Program-made: the position numbers and the translations under genes
Notes under the pieces: model-generated
Database searches by the model: none
What the model was told of the DNA's origin: nothing
What the model saw: only the letters and a program-made list of their open reading frames with translations
Source: JAXGRD01 sp040766105
GTDB lineage: Bacteria > Bacillota > Clostridia > Peptostreptococcales > Anaerovoracaceae
Length of the DNA stretch: 64,000 nt
Assembly (NCBI GenBank): GCA_040766105.1
Contig: JAXGRD010000001.1
Location: 186,001 to 250,000 of the forward strand
Reading direction: 5' to 3'
Shown here: piece by piece, positions 60,379 to 64,000 of the stretch
How the letters are laid out: the number at the start of each line of letters is the position of its first letter
How positions within the stretch are numbered: position 1 is the first letter of the stretch

Positions 60379-61323
60379 CTATAATACCGTCATGTGAATC
60401 AGCTTCACCGTCAAGGGTATGGTGACCATGGAAATCATGGTGGTGAAGAAGAGAATCTTGCTGGATAATTCCGCATTTTGGTTTTCTTGTTGGGCCAACA
60501 TGGAGATGGTGGCGCCCGCAGGAAAACAGCTTCCCAAAACCAGTATGGCCTTAATCAGGGGAGATACCGGCAAAAAATAGGCGATGAGAAGTGTGAGCAG
60601 TGGGAAGATGATTAGCTTGTTTATGGAAGACTCCCAGACAATGTGATTCTTGAACATGTCGAAGAAGTTGCTCACCGCCAAGGTGGATCCAATGTAGATC
60701 ATGGCCATAGGTGTGGCAATATTTCCCATGGCATCCATGTACTCCCCTAGGAGATTATCCAAAGGAAAGCCCGTATACGCAATAATGAAGCCGATGATGA
60801 TGGCTACGATGTTGGGGTTGAGCAATACATTACGAACTGTCTTCAGTGCCACCATCAGAGAAAGTTTCTCCTTGTTTTCGTTGTTTCTGCGAAGAGCCGA
60901 CAGGGAGTAGGTGAAGAAGTAAATGTTCAGGACCACGTTGTGGGCCATCATCAGAAACAAGCCTTCTTCGCCAAAAAAAATGATGGACATGGGAATCCCC
61001 ATGAAGCCATTGTTGGGTGCCGCCATGGACAACTCCGCCACGTTGGATGCGTGGGGTGGAAAGTGACGAATTTTGGCATACAAAAAGGAAAGACCGCCGT
61101 AGAGAACAAACATGACCAGACTCCAAAAGAACATGGTCATAAACTCCCGGGTGAGCCCCTCCATTTCCAAGTTTCCGATTTTTTGTACCAACATACAGGG
61201 GAAGGCAAAATAACAGATGAAGCGGTTCAACCCGTCATCCATTTCCGCCCCTATGAAATTGATCTTTCGCAGGATAAATCCCGTGAAGATAATTGCGAAT
61301 AGCAAAAAAAACTGTTGATACAT
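60379..61323 (-). CDS. AEC (auxin efflux carrier) family transporter
   Basis: A 314-residue membrane protein of about ten helices with AEC signatures FAFPCMLVQKIGNL, SMAAPNNGFMGIPMS and FPAGATISMLAQQENQNAEL. Bacterial members export or exchange malate and other organic anions. GGAGAA precedes the ATG. Thirteen bases separate it from the DUF1846 gene. Confidence 0.9.
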   Translation of the reverse strand: MYQQFFLLFAIIFTGFILRKINFIGAEMDDGLNRFICYFAFPCMLVQKIGNLEMEGLTREFMTMFFWSLVMFVLYGGLSFLYAKIRHFPPHASNVAELSMAAPNNGFMGIPMSIIFFGEEGLFLMMAHNVVLNIYFFTYSLSALRRNNENKEKLSLMVALKTVRNVLLNPNIVAIIIGFIIAYTGFPLDNLLGEYMDAMGNIATPMAMIYIGSTLAVSNFFDMFKNHIVWESSINKLIIFPLLTLLIAYFLPVSPLIKAILVLGSCFPAGATISMLAQQENQNAELSSKILFFTTMISMVTIPLTVKLIHMTVL

Positions 61324-61336
61324 TTATTCTCCGATT

Positions 61337-62851
61337 TTATGCAAAATACAGGTTGGTCGTCACATACTCCGGATCGCTGGTCACATCGATGCCCAGTGAC
61401 TGGAGGGACAATTCGTCCCTGTCGCTGAGGATGGCCGTACAGTGAGCTCTACAGCCCCGCAAGTCCGCCAATTTGGTGGCAGCCGCCTCTGCGGATGGAT
61501 TGGTTGCCGCGGAAATGGTCAATGCGGTGAGGATTTCCTCCACGTTTAAGCTGGATCGTTCCTGCTGGAGGACGTCCTTCTTCAAGGTCTGAATCTCCCG
61601 CAGTACATTGGGAGAAAGCAGGTGAATATTGTCGGACATACCCGAAAGCTTTTTGATACCGTTGAGGATGGCTGCCGATGCCGCCACCATTCTTCGGGAA
61701 CTTCTGCCCGTGACGATTTCCCCGTCGGGAAGACGCAAGGCCATGATGACTACGTTTTCATACTTCTTATCGCTCTCCCGCTTCTTCTCCGCATACTGAC
61801 GAGCGGGGAGAACCACATCTCGATCTTCCACCTTAAGGGAAAGATCGTCTACCAAGAGTTTACATCGGCTGACAGATTCTTCGTTTATTTTACCCTTTTT
61901 GTAATCGCACAGTGCGATGAGATATCTTCGAATAATTTCCTGATTGGCCGCCTCTCTGCATACGGCATCGTCGATGATGCTAAAGCCGGCGCGATTTACC
62001 CCCATATCCGTGGGAGATCGGTATTCCGCCTCTTCTCCGGTAATCTTCTCAATAATTCTCTTGACCACGGGGAAGACTTCCAGGTCCCGGTTGTAATTAA
62101 TGGCTGTTATGCCGTAGGCATCTAGGTGGAAGGCATCGATCATGTTTACATCCTTCAAATCTGCAGTTGCCGCTTCATAAGCCACGTTGACAGGATGGTT
62201 CAGTGATAGATTCCAAATGGGAAAGGTTTCAAACTTAGCGTACCTGGCCTTAATCCCCTTCTTGCTGTCATGATAGAGTTGGGACAGACAGGTGGCCAAC
62301 TTGCCGCTTCCGCCGCCGGGTCCGTTGACCACCACCAAGGGCTTGGTCACTTCAATGGCAGGGTTTGCCCCGTAGCCCTCTTCACTGACGATGGTCTCCA
62401 CGTCAGTGGGATATCCCTTGGTAAAGGTGTGCTTGTACGTTTTGATCCCTCGTCTCTCCAACTTGTTGATGAACATGTTTACAGAGGGGATATCCTCGTA
62501 TCGAGTTACCACGATGCTGTTGATTTCCAGCTCGTACTTTCTGAACTGGTCAATGATGCGCAAGACTTCCAAGTCATAGGTAATGCCGAAGTCATGCCTC
62601 GTCTTACTGGTGGCAATATCTCCGGCATAGATGCAAACAATGATCTCTGCCTGATCCTTCATCTTTTGCAGCAGCTTGATCTTTGCATTTTCATCAAATC
62701 CGGGAAGTACGCGCATGGCGTGCCTGTCCTGCACCAACTTCCCGCCGAACTCCAAGTACAGTCTCTCACTGTCCCCTTCGTTGATTCTCTTTAAAATATA
62801 CTCTGACTGTTCTTCAATATACTTTTCCGCGTCAAAACCTATTTTATCCAT
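61337..62851 (-). CDS. DUF1846 family protein
   Basis: A 504-residue protein: MDKIGFDAEKYIEEQSEYIL, FGGKLVQDRHAMRVLPGF, NGPGGGSGKLATCLSQLYH with a P-loop-like glycine-rich stretch, and HLDAYGITAINYNRDLEVFP. This conserved family in Bacillota has a solved fold but no assigned activity that I can name. First gene of the five-gene operon. AGGAGGG precedes the ATG. The IS110 element ends only 29 bases upstream. Confidence 0.9.
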   Translation of the reverse strand: MDKIGFDAEKYIEEQSEYILKRINEGDSERLYLEFGGKLVQDRHAMRVLPGFDENAKIKLLQKMKDQAEIIVCIYAGDIATSKTRHDFGITYDLEVLRIIDQFRKYELEINSIVVTRYEDIPSVNMFINKLERRGIKTYKHTFTKGYPTDVETIVSEEGYGANPAIEVTKPLVVVNGPGGGSGKLATCLSQLYHDSKKGIKARYAKFETFPIWNLSLNHPVNVAYEAATADLKDVNMIDAFHLDAYGITAINYNRDLEVFPVVKRIIEKITGEEAEYRSPTDMGVNRAGFSIIDDAVCREAANQEIIRRYLIALCDYKKGKINEESVSRCKLLVDDLSLKVEDRDVVLPARQYAEKKRESDKKYENVVIMALRLPDGEIVTGRSSRRMVAASAAILNGIKKLSGMSDNIHLLSPNVLREIQTLKKDVLQQERSSLNVEEILTALTISAATNPSAEAAATKLADLRGCRAHCTAILSDRDELSLQSLGIDVTSDPEYVTTNLYFA

Positions 62852-62880
62852 TGGCCCTCCTATAAAAAGTCAACCAGTTT

Positions 62881-63987
62881 TTAAGCTGTCAACTTCGTTT
62901 TTTCTCGTATCATTAATGCCGGATTGAATTCTTCTTGATTGTTTAGCATCGCAAATACGATTCTTGCTACTTTTCTGGTTAGAGTAATGATTGCTCTACC
63001 AGAACCCTTTTCTTTTTTCATGTGATAGTACTCTATCATTAGTTTCCATTCAGAAGTGTTTTGTGGTTGTCTGATGATTCCCATCGCTACCTGTACGAAT
63101 GCTGTCCTCAGCTCCTGAGGCCCTCTCTTCGTAATCTTACCTCTACGCACAGTTTGGTTTGAATCATGATTACTTGGAACTATTCCTAGGTATGATGCAA
63201 ATCTTTTGAAGTTTCCATCGAACCTGCTCATGTCTTTTGTGTATGATGCAATTGTAATCGCACCTATTGGACCAATCCCCGGCATTGTCTTAAGCAGTTC
63301 AACATTTGTGTTTTCTGCAACCATCTTTTCAAGTTGTTCCTCGATAGCCTTGATTTGTTTCTGCAAATCGTCTAAACTATCTAATATCACTTTTAGTGAT
63401 GAGGCAGTGAATTCTGAAAAGTTGTGATCCGCGAGATCTTGATACAATTCCTGCCTCTTTTTCTTGCTTTGAAGCTGGGATGATTTTGTTTCTATCCCAT
63501 ATCCAAGCATCATTCCGTGAATCTGATTTTTCATTTTCACTGTGGCCTGTACCAGAATACTTCTTGTCTTAAGCATCCTTCTGATCTCTTCACTTGTCTG
63601 ATCACATAAATGCGATTCCGGCAGCATCTCCTTTAACAGATAAAACGCTAATGTTTCAGCATCATGGGCATCATTCTTATTCGTGCTCATAGTTATGACC
63701 TTGAATTTATTGGTGTTAACCACGACTACACCGAATCCTTCTGCTTCCATTTTGTTCTTAAAGAATCTTGCGTTACCTGTTGATTCAACTGCCAACTCTA
63801 TGACATGCCCTCTTTCTTCTTCCACTCCATGCATTCGATTGATAAAGTCCACATATCCATCTGCATTAGTTCTGAATTCATCTTCTAGTTCAATTGCACC
63901 TGTTTCCTCATCAAGTGCGCAAACTGTGAATTGAGTTTTGTGAAGGTCTACACCCACACACATTCTTTTCATTTCTGTCCTGCTCAT
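62881..63987 (-). mobile_element. IS110-family transposase (element truncated by window edge)
   Basis: A 368-residue DEDD-type transposase. N-terminal RuvC-like domain: MCVGVDLHKTQFTVCALDEE, LAVESTGNARFF and NKNDAHDAETLAFYLL; C-terminal Transposase_20 domain: LLKTMPGIGPIGAITIASYT, the AFVQVAMG segment and the conserved serine region KGSGRAIITLTRKVAR. AAGGAG precedes the ATG. Ends of the element cannot be defined: the 5' noncoding end, where IS110 elements encode their guide RNA, would be beyond base 64000. Complete frame, so possibly active. Confidence 0.93.
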
Positions 63988-64000
63988 ATCTTTTCTCCTT

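Noticed and set aside
1..64000. tRNA or rRNA genes and riboswitches
   Set aside because: I scanned the gene-free gaps and saw no cloverleaf, rRNA-like or known aptamer sequence; a covariance-model search could still find a diverged one.

Overview
The window reads as chromosome of an anaerobic Bacillota, most likely a clostridial butyrate-type fermenter. Evidence: strong AGGAGG-type ribosome sites, GTG/TTG starts, thiolase and 3-hydroxybutyryl-CoA dehydrogenase, hybrid-cluster protein, an ECF vitamin transporter, EcsC, DUF1846 and DUF1385 proteins, NhaC antiporters, and a rho/DUF1385/prmC block. Base composition is about half G+C over most of the window (by-eye sample 32/60 at 4081), but drops to about a third from roughly 22.4 to 28.5 kb (20/60 at 23401). 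Genus is not assignable from what I can see. No rRNA, tRNA or CRISPR array was seen.

Layout. 1-5.6 kb: a minus-strand housekeeping string (glnS, malic enzyme, A24 peptidase, yhbY, truA, dCMP deaminase, MATE pump cut by the window edge). 5.7-7.6 kb: an OmpR-type two-component system. 7.6-9.1 kb: an orphan DUF4143 ATPase whose promoter carries three 33-bp-spaced repeats. 9.1-20.4 kb: thiolase, DUF2156 protein, isochorismatase-fold hydrolase, surE, a TM2 protein, a membrane-anchored LuxR regulator, NhaC, a sirtuin, the paired TIGR03915/TIGR03916-type DNA-repair proteins and a patatin. 20.4-22.4 kb: an ECF S-component divergent from a MocR regulator lacking its PLP lysine.

22.4-28.2 kb is an AT-rich catabolic island: sigma-54 activator, a textbook -24/-12 promoter, then NhaC-like carrier, nitrilase-fold amidase, amidohydrolase and a small Cys-rich protein. 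28.5-32.4 kb is a metal-efflux operon (ArsR sensor, free-standing HMA chaperone, P1B ATPase) followed by nitroreductase and EcsC genes.

32.4-43.7 kb is the most distinctive part: molybdenum handling. It holds modABC with a ModE-type palindrome, a molybdopterin-binding protein and a MobA-like/ModE fusion. After a DEAD-box helicase comes a six-gene, mostly overlapping operon (radical SAM TrsS-like, methyltransferase TrsM-like, C_GCAxxG_C_C protein, truncated AMP ligase, XdhC, nucleotidyltransferase-phosphatase fusion). It matches an uncharacterised set I recall from Desulfovibrio (DVU_1551 to 1556) and probably matures a molybdenum hydroxylase not present here.

43.8-56.8 kb: MITE-like inverted-repeat elements, an hcp nitrosative-stress operon divergent from a Crp/Fnr regulator, rpmE, a YjdI/YjdJ-like pair, ppa, prmC, DUF1385, rho, a stand-alone diiron beta-lactamase-fold protein, a two-domain GGCT protein and an HTH regulator. 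56.8-64 kb: hbd, then a tight five-gene membrane operon (DUF1846, AEC, MFS, NfeD, SPFH) with an IS110 transposase directly upstream at the window edge.
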